Positions 32,119 through 41,608 of a DNA stretch of 64,000 nt are shown piece after piece. Position numbers and translations under genes: made by a program. A model generated the notes under the pieces. It was not told the origin of the DNA. It saw only the letters and a program-made list of their open reading frames with translations, and searched no databases. This DNA comes from Terrabacter tumescens (GTDB taxonomy: Bacteria; Actinomycetota; Actinomycetes; Actinomycetales; Dermatophilaceae): contig NZ_BMNZ01000002.1 in NCBI RefSeq assembly GCF_014646815.1, positions 62,001 through 126,000 on the forward strand, given 5' to 3'. Every line of letters begins with the position of its first letter. The first letter of the stretch is position 1.

Positions 32119-34704
32119 TCAACCCTGACGAGCACGTATGCCGTCGAGCCACGCGCGCAGCAGCTGCTGGGCCCCAGCCCGATCGGCTTGCGTCTGCGCG
32201 AAGAGCGTCGAGTCGTTCGTCTCGTAGGCGCGGGCGAAGTTCTCGAAGGCGCGGCGGGTGCCCTGCAGCCCGGCGACGAGTGTGGCGTGGAGCTGGACCA
32301 CGGACTCCTCGGCCGGCGTCACTGCCGCCGCCTGCCTCAAGGCAGCGTCCAGAGGAGCCACGAGGTCGACCCGGATGCGCTGGGCGCGCTCGGTCGGGGA
32401 CAGCTGGTGATCCGCGTCGATGGCGACAGCCGCCTGGTCGATCCCGGACACCACCGCGGCGACCGTCGGGGCGTACGTCGTGACGTAGTCGTGCGTGGAG
32501 AGTCCGGCGGGTGCGCTCGGCTGGAGCGGGCTGATGGTGTCCCGGTTGACGATGGCGGCGGTGGCGGCCAGGCCGCCGAGCAGGGCCGCGACCGCGACGA
32601 GGACCACGACCGGTCGACGGCCTCGCGCGTCGCGGATCGGCAGCGCGGCGAGCAGCGAGACGAGCACGAACAGCACGAGGCCCAGCGGCAGTCCGGGACC
32701 GACCACACCGCCGACGAAGTCGAGGGTCACGTCCCCTCCGAAGCCGGCGTTGATGACGACGAAGCCCAGCGCCGCGACGCACGAGGCGAGCGCGCCCGCC
32801 GTGACTCCGGCCCCCGCACCACGCAGGCCGTGGAGCACGATGAGCGACAGTCCGGCAGCCACCCCGGCGCCAGCGAAGAGCCAGACGTAGGCGTCGAACC
32901 GCTGGGTCTGCTCCTCGAACGTCGTGGCCGGTCCTGCGACGAGGCGGAACGCGAGGATGGAGAGCGCGGCGGCCACCCCGGAGACGAGCCCGACGACGCT
33001 CACCTCACGCAGGCCCACCGAGTGTCGATCCAGCACGGGCACCACAGGCGCCTCACCCTCGAACGCCCACGCCGGAGCCATCTCGGCCGGCCGGATCGCC
33101 ACCAGCGCGAGGACGACCGCGGCGAGGACCGCGACGACGGCGACGGCCGCCGGTTGGGTCAGGAGGGTGACGCTGGTGAGCGCCGCCAGCCGCCCACCGC
33201 CGAGGTCGAGAGTGCTGCTCAGCATCGTCGCGGCCCACAGCACGAACGCGAAGACAATCGCGGACAGGGCGATGGCGAGCGTGGTGTAGCCACGCGCAGA
33301 CAGGTGCCTCGACCGGTCTGCAGCGATCCTTCCGAGGCCCGCGACCACGACGGTGGTGCCGCCGAGGGCCAGCGCACCGAGCAGGGGCAGCAATGGCGAC
33401 CGGGTCCCGGTCAACGTGTCAGAGCCGACGGCGGCCAGCGAAGCCACCTGTCCCACAAGGAAGCCCGCAAACACTCCAGCAGCCACGCGACGCGCCGCGC
33501 CGCCGAGTCCAGACGTCGCTTGAGCCAGGTCGACCACCGCGAGACGCCACAGCGACAGACCCACGGTCACCCCCATCAAGGGACCCACGAGAGCCGCCGG
33601 GACGGCATACGCCCAGCTGGTGAGCGAGGGCACCGTGGCGAAGACGGAGACCAACAGCGGAAGGGTCACTGCCGCAAGGAAGCCCGCGATCGCCGCGTCG
33701 ACCGCGGAGGCGCGGGCCAGGCGGGCGGGGTCGCCGAGCATCCGCACGCGCTCTAAGGGGTCCGGGTGCAGCGCGACGACGCGCCGCCAGCCCGTGCTGG
33801 CCGCACGGCCCGACGTGCCGAGCAGCGTGCTCAGGGCGTCTCGCCGAGCGGCCGTGCGGGCGGAGCCGAGATCCGCGTCGAACTCGCGCGACCGAAGGAT
33901 GCCGGCTGACGCGAGCATCGCGGCCACCAGGAGCAGCGCCGCCCGCCAGACGTAGGACGGCAGGATGCTGAGGTCCGCCCGCGCGAGCGCCACGACGACG
34001 GGGAGGGCCAGCAGGGCGATCAGGACGTACCAGAGGGCACGGGCCGACCAGGCGATGAGCACGTCCCGGCGCGCCACGTGAGCCAGCTCGTGCCGCACGA
34101 GCGACTCGAAGGCGACACCGGTGCTGCGGACCGCCACGGCGGGCGGCAGCGCGACCGCGTAGTGCCCGGGGAGTCCGAAGCTGAAGGCGTCGTGGAGCTT
34201 CGACGTCCCGACCATCGTGTCGGGTGAGCGACGCAGGCCGCCCTCCTCGGCGAGAGCAGCCACGCGCTCCGACGCGGCTGCGAGCTTCGGGCCGGCGAGG
34301 CGCAGCGCCCGTCGGCGGACGATGAACCGCGGCACGACGGCCAGCACCACACCGGCCGCGACGAGCGTCAGGGCGACGCCGCCGAGGGCGAACCATGCCA
34401 GCCTCTGCTGCGCCCCCTCGACGCACTGCAGCACGGACTGCTGCGCGGCGAGGATCGCGTCGCCACCGGCCCCGCTCGGCACGGAGGGTCGCTGGCGCTC
34501 GCACTCGGCGACCCTCGCCAGCCAGTCGTCACCGACGGCCGTCTGGTTGTGCACCCACGTCCCGACGAACAACCCCGAGCTGAGCAGCGCGCCGAGGAGC
34601 AGGACGAACCTCGCGACGGTCGGCGACGGCAGCGCGAGCACGTCGAGGCGCACGTCGACGGGCGCGGGTGGAGCAGGCGCGTCGCTGACGAGTGGGCCAG
34701 CCAT
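32119..34704 (-). CDS. M48-type membrane metallopeptidase, multi-helix
   Basis: 861 residues. After one N-terminal helix and an extracytoplasmic loop, residues near 205 contain VRHELAHVARRD (HExxH-type zinc site) and near 273 SREFDADLG supplies the third ligand, as in HtpX/Oma1-like M48 peptidases. The following 400 residues add about 12 hydrophobic helices, far more than usual for M48, and the last 150 residues form a helical domain (LSPTERAQRIRVDLVAPLD). It is co-transcribed with the 164-residue gene 16 bp upstream. It may cleave membrane proteins; substrate unknown. Confidence 0.82.
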   Translation of the reverse strand: MAGPLVSDAPAPPAPVDVRLDVLALPSPTVARFVLLLGALLSSGLFVGTWVHNQTAVGDDWLARVAECERQRPSVPSGAGGDAILAAQQSVLQCVEGAQQRLAWFALGGVALTLVAAGVVLAVVPRFIVRRRALRLAGPKLAAASERVAALAEEGGLRRSPDTMVGTSKLHDAFSFGLPGHYAVALPPAVAVRSTGVAFESLVRHELAHVARRDVLIAWSARALWYVLIALLALPVVVALARADLSILPSYVWRAALLLVAAMLASAGILRSREFDADLGSARTAARRDALSTLLGTSGRAASTGWRRVVALHPDPLERVRMLGDPARLARASAVDAAIAGFLAAVTLPLLVSVFATVPSLTSWAYAVPAALVGPLMGVTVGLSLWRLAVVDLAQATSGLGGAARRVAAGVFAGFLVGQVASLAAVGSDTLTGTRSPLLPLLGALALGGTTVVVAGLGRIAADRSRHLSARGYTTLAIALSAIVFAFVLWAATMLSSTLDLGGGRLAALTSVTLLTQPAAVAVVAVLAAVVLALVAIRPAEMAPAWAFEGEAPVVPVLDRHSVGLREVSVVGLVSGVAAALSILAFRLVAGPATTFEEQTQRFDAYVWLFAGAGVAAGLSLIVLHGLRGAGAGVTAGALASCVAALGFVVINAGFGGDVTLDFVGGVVGPGLPLGLVLFVLVSLLAALPIRDARGRRPVVVLVAVAALLGGLAATAAIVNRDTISPLQPSAPAGLSTHDYVTTYAPTVAAVVSGIDQAAVAIDADHQLSPTERAQRIRVDLVAPLDAALRQAAAVTPAEESVVQLHATLVAGLQGTRRAFENFARAYETNDSTLFAQTQADRAGAQQLLRAWLDGIRARQG

Positions 34705-34720
34705 GGTGCTCGCCTGCCTC

Positions 34721-35215
34721 TCAGCTCGAGGGTGCCACCGAGATGCCGCCCGCGATGGCGTCGGCGAGCAGCTCCGCGCGATCGGCCTTGAGGCCGATCA
34801 GCCGGCCCCTCTCGACCGCGACCTTGCGCACGAGGGCCAGCTGGTCGGGAGTCAACGTCTCCGGAGCCGACGGACCCTGCTCGCGGCGGCCGAAGAGGCG
34901 CCGGATGAAACTGTTGACCGACGGCTGCCCCTCCTTCTTGACCGCGTCGCCGACCATCGAGGCCAGCAGCTGGACCACCGTCTTGGCCACCGCGAGGATG
35001 TAGGGCGTGAGCAGCGCCAGCTCCACGCCGAAGCCCACGGCCTCGTCACGGCTCTTCGCGTCGAGCACGCCCTGCGGATCGGCGAAGTACTCGTCCGCCG
35101 TCTCGTCGAAGACGGCGAGCTCCTCCGGCGCCGTGGTCTCCAGCACCTGCTGGGCCAGCTCACGCACGAGGGCGTCCTCGTCGTGCTGCGTCAGGCTCTC
35201 GGGATGGCTGGACAT
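34721..35215 (-). CDS. Hypothetical partner of the M48 peptidase
   Basis: 164 residues from ATG 35215, with GGAGGAGGAT before it. It is mostly helical, with an acidic N-terminus (LTQHDEDALVRELAQQVLE) and a hydrophobic segment at about residues 65-90 (FGVELALLTPYILAVAKTVV). The C-terminal half carries RRLFGRREQ and ends in an amphipathic helix. No family is recognised. It lies 16 bp upstream of the M48 gene in the same operon, so it could be a regulator or substrate. Confidence 0.7.
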   Translation of the reverse strand: MSSHPESLTQHDEDALVRELAQQVLETTAPEELAVFDETADEYFADPQGVLDAKSRDEAVGFGVELALLTPYILAVAKTVVQLLASMVGDAVKKEGQPSVNSFIRRLFGRREQGPSAPETLTPDQLALVRKVAVERGRLIGLKADRAELLADAIAGGISVAPSS

Positions 35216-35378
35216 GGCATCCTCCTCCACCAGTTCCCTCATTTCAGCGTAGGCACCGGGGGGTGGGGCCGCAGGTTTTCAACGCAAAGAGGGACTTTTG
35301 CCTCTGTCGGCCTCATCACGGACCTCGGGACACTCGTCGGGAGAGGCGAATTCAGCCACCGACACAGGAGGCGACGGG

Positions 35379-35987
35379 ATGGGCAGGAGCGCGTGGTCAC
35401 GCCGACGGGGGGCATCGGTCGTCTCGATCCTGGGTCTCGCGCTCAGCCCGCTCGTCGCCGGGTGCGCCGGCGGGCCGGGCCCGGCTCCGCCGACCACGAC
35501 GACGGTCACCTCCGAGGTCACGCAGACCCTGCCGCAGGCTGAGATCTGGCAGTGGGCGCTCGGCCGGAACGCCTGGGCGGACCCCACCCTCACGGGGCTC
35601 GCCTCGTCGCTGGGGCGCTCCTCGAAGACGAACATCCTCGCTCACGCCAACGGCTTCGAGCTCGACCTCGACGACGCGGGCACGGTCGTGGCGGTGGTGC
35701 TCTACAACGACGAGGACTCCTTGGGGCTCCCGTCGTCCGACACGAGCTTCAGGGCGTATGCCGGCACCTTGCCTGCCGGACTCACGTGGCGGGACACGTA
35801 CGGCTCGGTCGTCACCCGGTACGGCCCGGGCGACCAGCAGACCGGTGGATGGGGGACTGAGCACACCGTCTCGTACGTGACCACGGACGGTCGCCGACTC
35901 GAGGTGACGTATGCGGCCAGGCACTCGGCCGAGCTGCCCACCTCAGCGATCCACACGATCACCGTGCGGCTCACCGCCCAGGGCTGA
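35379..35987 (+). CDS. Putative lipoprotein
   Basis: 202 residues from ATG 35379, preceded by AGGAGGC. Signal peptide with lipobox SPLVAGCAG, then a Pro/Thr linker and a compact beta-rich domain (NGFELDLDDAGTVVAVVLYN, LTWRDTYGSVVTRYGPGDQQ). No family is recognised; it is probably attached to the outer face of the membrane. Divergent from the M48 operon, convergent with the acetyltransferase. Confidence 0.75.
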   Translation: MGRSAWSRRRGASVVSILGLALSPLVAGCAGGPGPAPPTTTTVTSEVTQTLPQAEIWQWALGRNAWADPTLTGLASSLGRSSKTNILAHANGFELDLDDAGTVVAVVLYNDEDSLGLPSSDTSFRAYAGTLPAGLTWRDTYGSVVTRYGPGDQQTGGWGTEHTVSYVTTDGRRLEVTYAARHSAELPTSAIHTITVRLTAQG

Positions 35988-35988
35988 G

Positions 35989-36573
35989 TCAGGCCGTGAA
36001 GCCCGTGGGCCGGATGGCTCGGGCTGGGACTCCTGCCGCGACGGTGTCTGCCGGGACGTCCTTCGTGACGACGGCTCCGGCACCGATCACCGCGCCGTCG
36101 CCGATGGTCACTCCCGGCACGACGGTGACACCGGCTCCCAGCCACACGTTGCGGCCGATCACCACCGGAGCCGGCTCCATGTCGGCACGGCGAGCCGGGT
36201 CCATCGAGTGGTTCAGGGTCGTCAGCGTGCTTCCGTGGCCGATGAGCGTGCCGTCGCCGATGGTGATGCCGCCGGTGTCCTGGAAGCGGCAGCCCATGTT
36301 GATGAAGACGCCCTCGCCGACGGTGAGGTTCTTGCCGAACTCCGAGTAGAACGGCGGGAAGACGGTCACCGACCCAGGCACCTCCCGACCGGTCAGCCGG
36401 GACAGGAGCGCCCGCACCTCGTCCGGCGTGCGGTAGGCGCCGTTCAGCTCGGCGAGCGTCCGCATCGCCTCCTGCGACGCCGCGTGCATGAACTCGTGCG
36501 CCTCCGACCCGCCCTCGATGAGGCGTCCGCGGTTCACGTGGTCGAGGAACTCCTCCAGCGTCACCGCGCTCAC
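35989..36573 (-). CDS. Hexapeptide-repeat O-acetyltransferase (LacA/Maa type)
   Basis: 194 residues. The left-handed beta helix is shown by hexapeptide repeats such as ITIGDGTLIGHGSTLTTLNH and VTIGDGAVIGAGAVVTKDVP. The catalytic His is in TTLNH, and the end AAGVPARAIRP is typical of maltose/galactoside acetyltransferases using acetyl-CoA. Cytoplasmic. The start overlaps the stop of the cyclophilin-like gene (ATGA), so the two are coupled. Confidence 0.9.
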   Translation of the reverse strand: MSAVTLEEFLDHVNRGRLIEGGSEAHEFMHAASQEAMRTLAELNGAYRTPDEVRALLSRLTGREVPGSVTVFPPFYSEFGKNLTVGEGVFINMGCRFQDTGGITIGDGTLIGHGSTLTTLNHSMDPARRADMEPAPVVIGRNVWLGAGVTVVPGVTIGDGAVIGAGAVVTKDVPADTVAAGVPARAIRPTGFTA

Positions 36574-37109
36574 CGGGCCTCGACGGTCACCGTGACGGGA
36601 CCGTCCTGCTCGCGGACCTGTCGCGCCGCGTCGTCGTCGAGCCGGCCGAGGACGACGATGCCGGCGAAGTACGACTGGTCGCCGTAGTAGAGGACGAGGT
36701 CGTTGCCGGGGGCGTAGTAGCCCACGTCCCCGACGTCCGGGTCCGCTCCCTCCGGTTGCCCGTCCAGCGACAGCGGTGACGGCAGCGGTCCGGTCTTCTC
36801 GACGCCGCCGTGGTCGACCATGTCGACGGTCACGGGCAGCTGCCGCAGCAGGTCACGCGAGGCGGCACTGTCGTCGAGCACGGCGCCGAAACGCTTGTCT
36901 CCCAATCTGATCACGATTTTCATCTCGTCCTTCACCGGGTTCGATTGTGTATGCCGTGTGGTCGCGGTCGCCGTGCCGTGCGCCCGGTGGGGCGTGGGCT
37001 GGGCATCCACGGCCTTGGGCGCCGTGCCGCAGCCCGCAGCCAGGACCGCTGCCAGCCCAAGCCCCGCCACGGCACCGGGCGTCCTGGCCGACGACGTCAC
37101 GTTTCCCAT
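36570..37109 (-). CDS. Cyclophilin-like fold lipoprotein
   Basis: 179 residues from ATG 37109. Signal with lipobox (AAVLAAGCGT), a spacer of 40 residues, then a cyclophilin-like domain (MKIVIRLGDKRFGAVLDDS, DVGDVGYYAPGNDLVLYYGD, SYFAGIVVLGRL) as in the DUF369/TM1367 group. This family has no proven isomerase activity. Export is unusual, since the family is mostly cytosolic. It is paired with an O-acetyltransferase through a 4-bp overlap. Confidence 0.8.
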   Translation of the reverse strand: MGNVTSSARTPGAVAGLGLAAVLAAGCGTAPKAVDAQPTPHRAHGTATATTRHTQSNPVKDEMKIVIRLGDKRFGAVLDDSAASRDLLRQLPVTVDMVDHGGVEKTGPLPSPLSLDGQPEGADPDVGDVGYYAPGNDLVLYYGDQSYFAGIVVLGRLDDDAARQVREQDGPVTVTVEAR

Positions 37110-37224
37110 CACCACACGAGTCAAGCCGCCGCCGACACCCGGTGGAAGTCCCTGTCGAGGCACGTACTGACAGGGCACCTCTCACGGCTCCGCCACCGCC
37201 CCGACCCGGCCTAGTCTCGACAGC

Positions 37225-38148
37225 GTGGACAACCGCCGAGAGGTGCGCGAGTTCCTGACGACCCGGCGCGCCCGCATCACCCCCGACCAGGTCGGCCTGC
37301 CCGTCGGCAGCGGCAGACGCGTGCCCGGCCTGCGCCGCAGCGAGGTCGCGACGATCGCCGGGCTCAGCGTCGAGTACTACGCCCGGCTCGAGCGCGGCCA
37401 GATCGCCGGAGCCTCGGCCGGGGTGCTCGACGCCCTCGCTCGCGCGCTGCAGCTCGACGACACCGAACGCGCCCACCTGCTCGACCTCGCAAGGGCAGCG
37501 GACGGCATACCAACGTCCGGACGCCCGCGTCGCCGCGCGGCCGGCAAGCCGGCCTCACGACCCAGCCTGCAGTGGGCGCTCGAGTCGATCCGCGACGCGG
37601 TGGCCTTCGTCCGCGACCCGCACCAGAACCTGCTCGCCACCAACTCCCTCGGCCGCGCCTTCTACTCGCCCGTCATCGGCGAGGGCGGCCGGATGCCGAA
37701 CCTCGCGCGCTTCCAGTTCCTCGACCCGGCCTCGCGCGACTTCTACCCCGACTGGGAGCTCTTCGCCGGGATGTGTGTCGGCATCATGCGCACCGAGGCC
37801 GGCCGCGACCCGCACGACCGCGGCCTGCAGGACCTCGTCGGCGAGCTCTCGACGCGCAGCGAGGTTTTCCGCCGCCTGTGGAGCGCCCACGACGTGCGCA
37901 CCCACGGCACCGGCACCAAGCGCTTCAACCACCCCGTCGTCGGCGAGCTGACCCTCGCCTACGAGGAGCTCGCGATCACCGCCGAGCCCGGCCTCGTCCT
38001 CATGGTCTACACCGCCGAGCCCGGCTCGCCGTCGGCCGAGCGCCTCCAGATGCTCGCCTCCTGGGCGGCCGACACCCCGAGCCCCACCGCCACCACCGAC
38101 ACCCCGATCCCGAACAACGAGAAGGAAACCCATGCAGATCACCCGTAG
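37225..38148 (+). CDS. XRE-family regulator with MmyB-like ligand domain
   Basis: 307 residues starting at GTG 37225. Residues 30-75 are the helix-turn-helix (GLRRSEVATIAGLSVEYYAR) and residues 105-270 the MmyB-like PAS domain (DPHQNLLATNSLGRAFY, FNHPVVGELTLAYEEL). The downstream cupin gene starts inside its last 17 bp, so the two are co-translated. It probably regulates its own operon in response to a small hydrophobic ligand; target unknown. Confidence 0.9.
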   Translation: MDNRREVREFLTTRRARITPDQVGLPVGSGRRVPGLRRSEVATIAGLSVEYYARLERGQIAGASAGVLDALARALQLDDTERAHLLDLARAADGIPTSGRPRRRAAGKPASRPSLQWALESIRDAVAFVRDPHQNLLATNSLGRAFYSPVIGEGGRMPNLARFQFLDPASRDFYPDWELFAGMCVGIMRTEAGRDPHDRGLQDLVGELSTRSEVFRRLWSAHDVRTHGTGTKRFNHPVVGELTLAYEELAITAEPGLVLMVYTAEPGSPSAERLQMLASWAADTPSPTATTDTPIPNNEKETHADHP

Positions 38149-38548
38149 CTCCCTCGACACGGCCAAGGGCCCGAGCGACTGGTTCACCGGCGACGTCTAC
38201 ATCGACGCCATGGCCGCCGCGCCCGCCCCCTCGCGCGTCTCCGCCAACCTCGTGCACTTCATGCCCGGCGCCCGCACCCACTGGCACCGCCACCCGCTCG
38301 GCCAGACCGTCTTCGTCACCGAAGGCGTCGGCCTGTGCCAGCGCCGCGGCGGGCCGATCGAGGTCATCCGCCCCGGCGACCGCGTCCTCTTCGAGGCCGA
38401 CGAGGAGCACTGGCACGGCGCCGCGCCCAGCCGGCTCATGGTGCACGTGGCCATCAACGAGGGCGACGCCGACCATGACGTCGTGCACTGGCTGACCGCC
38501 GTCACCGACGAGGAGTATGCCGCCGCACCCTCGGTCACCGACGCCTGA
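38132..38548 (+). CDS. Cupin-domain protein
   Basis: 138 residues. The metal-binding motif THWHRHPLGQTVFVTEG gives two or three His and a Glu, and a later DEEHWHG gives the fourth ligand. The pattern is that of the carboxymuconolactone-decarboxylase-associated cupins often paired with MmyB-type regulators. ATG 38132 overlaps the regulator gene. It may be a small quinone- or aldehyde-related enzyme; unproven. Confidence 0.88.
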   Translation: MQITRSSLDTAKGPSDWFTGDVYIDAMAAAPAPSRVSANLVHFMPGARTHWHRHPLGQTVFVTEGVGLCQRRGGPIEVIRPGDRVLFEADEEHWHGAAPSRLMVHVAINEGDADHDVVHWLTAVTDEEYAAAPSVTDA

Positions 38549-38593
38549 GTCGCCAGGTCGCCGTCAGTTCTCGGGGTCGCCACCTCGCGCGCG

Positions 38594-38998
38594 ATGAGGA
38601 TCCTCGCGGCGGCGAGTGTTCGGGAGCAGTGCACGGGCACGGCGGAAGCACCGAATAGCATCCGTGGACTTCACCCAGGGAGGCTCAAGAGCGACGCCGA
38701 CACCACTGTCGTGCCCTTCTGGACGCTGTCGAAGGCCGACACCCCGGCACTACCGGTACCGTCCTTCAACGAAGCGCTCACCCCTGCTCGTCTGGGGGAG
38801 CTGCGCACAGCACTGGCCAACTTTGCCTCCGCACCACTGGTCACGCGGGAAGCTCACCCGCTGCCGAAGAAGAGGGACCGCTCCGCGGGCCTCCCGCTCG
38901 ATGCCGTGAGCCCACTCGCCCAGGAGCTGTCTCGTGACTGGACCCTGTTGGCGGGGCATGGGTACCGCGCCACTACTCTCCTCACGATGTATCGGTGA
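38594..38998 (+). CDS. Hypothetical protein, translationally coupled to next gene
   Basis: 134 residues if begun at ATG 38594; a later start is equally possible because the first 40 codons lack strong bias. The second half (LTPARLGELRTALANFASAP, LDAVSPLAQELSRDWTLLAG) looks like a small helical protein. The TGA overlaps the next gene's GTG (GTGA). G+C is lower than the surroundings. No family recognised. Confidence 0.45.
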   Translation: MRILAAASVREQCTGTAEAPNSIRGLHPGRLKSDADTTVVPFWTLSKADTPALPVPSFNEALTPARLGELRTALANFASAPLVTREAHPLPKKRDRSAGLPLDAVSPLAQELSRDWTLLAGHGYRATTLLTMYR

Positions 38999-39885
38999 GT
39001 GACAAGTCGATTGGGGCCGGGAGCCAGGTGGCTGAGGACGCGCAGTACGAGCACAACGAGGTGCGGGCAATCAGGGGGACCGAAGCAAGCAACATTGCAA
39101 AGTGGGAGAAGGACGGCTGGGAGCTCCTCAGCCAAAACCCCGGGCTGTTGTGGACGGAGCTGACCTTCCGCCGCCCCAAGCCGAAGACGGCTGGCACCTA
39201 CCTCAAGGCGTTCGCCCTTCAGAGCTATGCGGCATTCCGCCGCCTGGAGCCGCTGACCCAGAAGCGCGCGATGGCAGTGTGCGGGAGCTTGGTCCTGCTC
39301 CTGGTGATCGCAGGCGTCGCCGTCGGGATCCACAGTGACAGTGGCAGCTCCACACCGATCGCAGCTCCAAACAAGGCGGTGGTGTCGGCGAGCGAAACGC
39401 AGTTGGAGGAGCCGAGCCAGACCGCGACATCGACCGCGCCCGTAGCCGAGGCGTACACCTACCACGGGCCGAAGTACGAGATCGTCGCGCGCGACGAAGA
39501 GCAGACCGTGGCCAAGCTGGACCAGTACTGGATCTACACGAGCAAGCTCGACCGCTCGACGGCCGCATACAAGGACCAGGTCAAGCTGATCATCGCCGAC
39601 ATCGCGCGCGACCAGGCCACTGACAAGTTCTTGCTTGAGGTCGTCACCAACAAGGAGATCGCCCTGGCGGAGTCCCCTTCCACGATGGAGAGCTTCATTG
39701 CGGAACACGGGATTGATTACTTCCAGAAGACCATCCCCAAGAAGGAGAAGACCGAGTGGGTCGCGTCCTACACAGGTGGGTTTGACTCCAACGCCGTGGA
39801 ACCGAGCGACACTGCTTTCGAGATCGTCTGGGTGCCCGCCGGGCACCCGACATTCGAGAAGTGGCGACCCGAAACCGCGGACTGA
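38995..39885 (+). CDS. Single-pass membrane protein with DUF4177-like N-terminus
   Basis: 296 residues from GTG 38995. Residues 17-60 (YEHNEVRAIRGTEASNIAKW then EKDGWELLSQ) resemble DUF4177. One transmembrane helix lies at about residues 94-111 (VCGSLVLLLVIAGVAVGI), followed by a Thr/Ser/Ala linker and an extracytoplasmic domain rich in Lys/Asp/Tyr (QYWIYTSKLDRSTAAYKDQV). G+C is lower and no GGCATAC site is present, suggesting more recent acquisition. Function unknown. Confidence 0.7.
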   Translation: MSDKSIGAGSQVAEDAQYEHNEVRAIRGTEASNIAKWEKDGWELLSQNPGLLWTELTFRRPKPKTAGTYLKAFALQSYAAFRRLEPLTQKRAMAVCGSLVLLLVIAGVAVGIHSDSGSSTPIAAPNKAVVSASETQLEEPSQTATSTAPVAEAYTYHGPKYEIVARDEEQTVAKLDQYWIYTSKLDRSTAAYKDQVKLIIADIARDQATDKFLLEVVTNKEIALAESPSTMESFIAEHGIDYFQKTIPKKEKTEWVASYTGGFDSNAVEPSDTAFEIVWVPAGHPTFEKWRPETAD

Positions 39886-40006
39886 CGCCGCACGGCGCCC
39901 GTTTCCCACCTGTCGGGCTGGGATGCGGTCTTCAGGTCGTCCGGGTATCAAGGATCAGTAGGGTCACCCCGACCCTGTGGTTCCCCGTCCCGAGAGCGAC
40001 ACGACC

Positions 40007-41503
40007 ATGACGACGCAGACCCAGGCACCCGCCCCCACGCGGGCACGCCTGCTGCCCTCCGCGCCGCCGCGCCGCTACCTCGTCCCCGCCACCCTCGCCG
40101 TCGCGTTCCTCGTGACCCAGGCCGTCGCGCAGGCCGTCACACCGTTCATCCGCCAGGACGACTGGCCCTTCCTGCTCCCCGACGGCACGAAGGGCGTGCT
40201 CCCGCCGGCGTACTACAACAGCAGCGAGGGCCGCTGGCTCAACACCCTCTGGTGGCAGGTCGTCGGCCAGCACGGCACCCCCACGACCGCCTCGATGACG
40301 TATGCCGTGGGCTACCTCGCGCTCGTCGCCGGCCTCTGGCGCCTGCTGCACCTCTCAGGCATCCGGCCGCGTCCCGTCGCCGACGTGCTCCTCGGCCTGG
40401 CGCTCTACGCCTCGGCCGTGTGGGTGCAGCTGCTCTACTGGCCCGGCGCGCTGACGCCGTCGGTGCTCGTCGCCGCGGCCGCCGCGTGGCTGCTGCCGTG
40501 GGCCGCTCGCTCGCGGGTCCGGCTGGGCCTATGGCTCCTCGTCGCCGAGGCCGCAGCCGTCATGACCTACCCGCCCGTCGGGGTGGTGCTGCTCGTCTTC
40601 ACGGTGGTCCACCTCCGCGAATCCCCCTGGCGGCGTGTGCTGTCCGTCATCGCTGCCTGGGTCGCTGCGTTCGCCGTCGGGGTTGCCATCAGCTACACCC
40701 TCAACTGGCTCGTCTACGGGCACTTCGGCCTCGACCTCCCGGCCTGGCGCCAGTCCAACCCGATGACCTCCGTCGACGCGTTCGTCACCAACGCGGGCCG
40801 CTGGCTCTCCGCGACCGGCGCTATGTGGGCCGCCCAGTGGTGGGTCGCCGCCGTGGGTCTCGTCGCCGTCGTCCTCGGCTGGCGCGACCGCGCGGTGCGC
40901 CCCCGCCTGCAGCGCCTCCTCGTCGTCCTCGCCGTCGCCTGCGGCCTCGACGCCGCCCAGACCCTCGCGACCGGCATCGTCACCGAGGCCCGCGGACAGC
41001 TGTGGACGTGGCTCGTGGCGCTGCTGCCGGTCGCGCTGCTCCTGCTCGACCGACCCCGCGACGAGGGGGACGCACCCGAGGGGGCACACGGCATACGCCA
41101 TCCCCGCATCGGGCACGTCGCGACCGCGCTGCTCGCAGTGCTCGCCGTTGCGGGAGTGCTCTCCTGGCGCGCGGACATCGGCGCCCACCAGGCCACCCGC
41201 ATGGAGTTCGCCGCCATCGCCGAGCAGGCGACCGCCCACGCCCCGGGGACCACGGTGCCGACGATCGTCCTGTGGCAGGACCCCGCCGCCCGGAACTCGC
41301 GCGACGGGCGGCTCATCGCGAGCACCATGGTCATGGCGGTGCGCGAGCAGACCGGCGGCATCCTGCCCCGCATGTGTCGCGGCCAGGAGTGCATCGACCT
41401 GTCCCAGCTCGCGGCAGCCGGCCCGGTCGTCCGGCTAGACGTCCCGGGCGGCTCCGGCCACGTCGTCGCGATCATCATGCCGCCCACGCCCGGCTGGGTC
41501 TGA
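40007..41503 (+). CDS. Polytopic membrane protein, glycosyltransferase-like topology
   Basis: 498 residues with roughly ten transmembrane segments and a polar C-terminal extracytoplasmic domain (TRMEFAAIAEQATAHAPGTT, PRMCRGQECIDLSQ with two Cys). The first loop after helix 1 has acidic residues (FIRQDDWPFLLPDGTKG), reminiscent of GT-C catalytic loops, so a lipid-linked sugar transferase is possible. ATG 40007 is chosen over an upstream in-frame ATG because it begins a typical Thr/Gln/Pro-rich cytosolic N-terminus. Confidence 0.7.
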   Translation: MTTQTQAPAPTRARLLPSAPPRRYLVPATLAVAFLVTQAVAQAVTPFIRQDDWPFLLPDGTKGVLPPAYYNSSEGRWLNTLWWQVVGQHGTPTTASMTYAVGYLALVAGLWRLLHLSGIRPRPVADVLLGLALYASAVWVQLLYWPGALTPSVLVAAAAAWLLPWAARSRVRLGLWLLVAEAAAVMTYPPVGVVLLVFTVVHLRESPWRRVLSVIAAWVAAFAVGVAISYTLNWLVYGHFGLDLPAWRQSNPMTSVDAFVTNAGRWLSATGAMWAAQWWVAAVGLVAVVLGWRDRAVRPRLQRLLVVLAVACGLDAAQTLATGIVTEARGQLWTWLVALLPVALLLLDRPRDEGDAPEGAHGIRHPRIGHVATALLAVLAVAGVLSWRADIGAHQATRMEFAAIAEQATAHAPGTTVPTIVLWQDPAARNSRDGRLIASTMVMAVREQTGGILPRMCRGQECIDLSQLAAAGPVVRLDVPGGSGHVVAIIMPPTPGWV

Positions 41504-41608
41504 GCCCCTAGAGCAGCACGAGAGCAGCACGAGACCCGCCCCGACACGCGGCACCCGCGGCTAGCCTTGCTGGAGAGGGAAGGTCAGACGCGGAGCAGGA
41601 GGTTGGTC

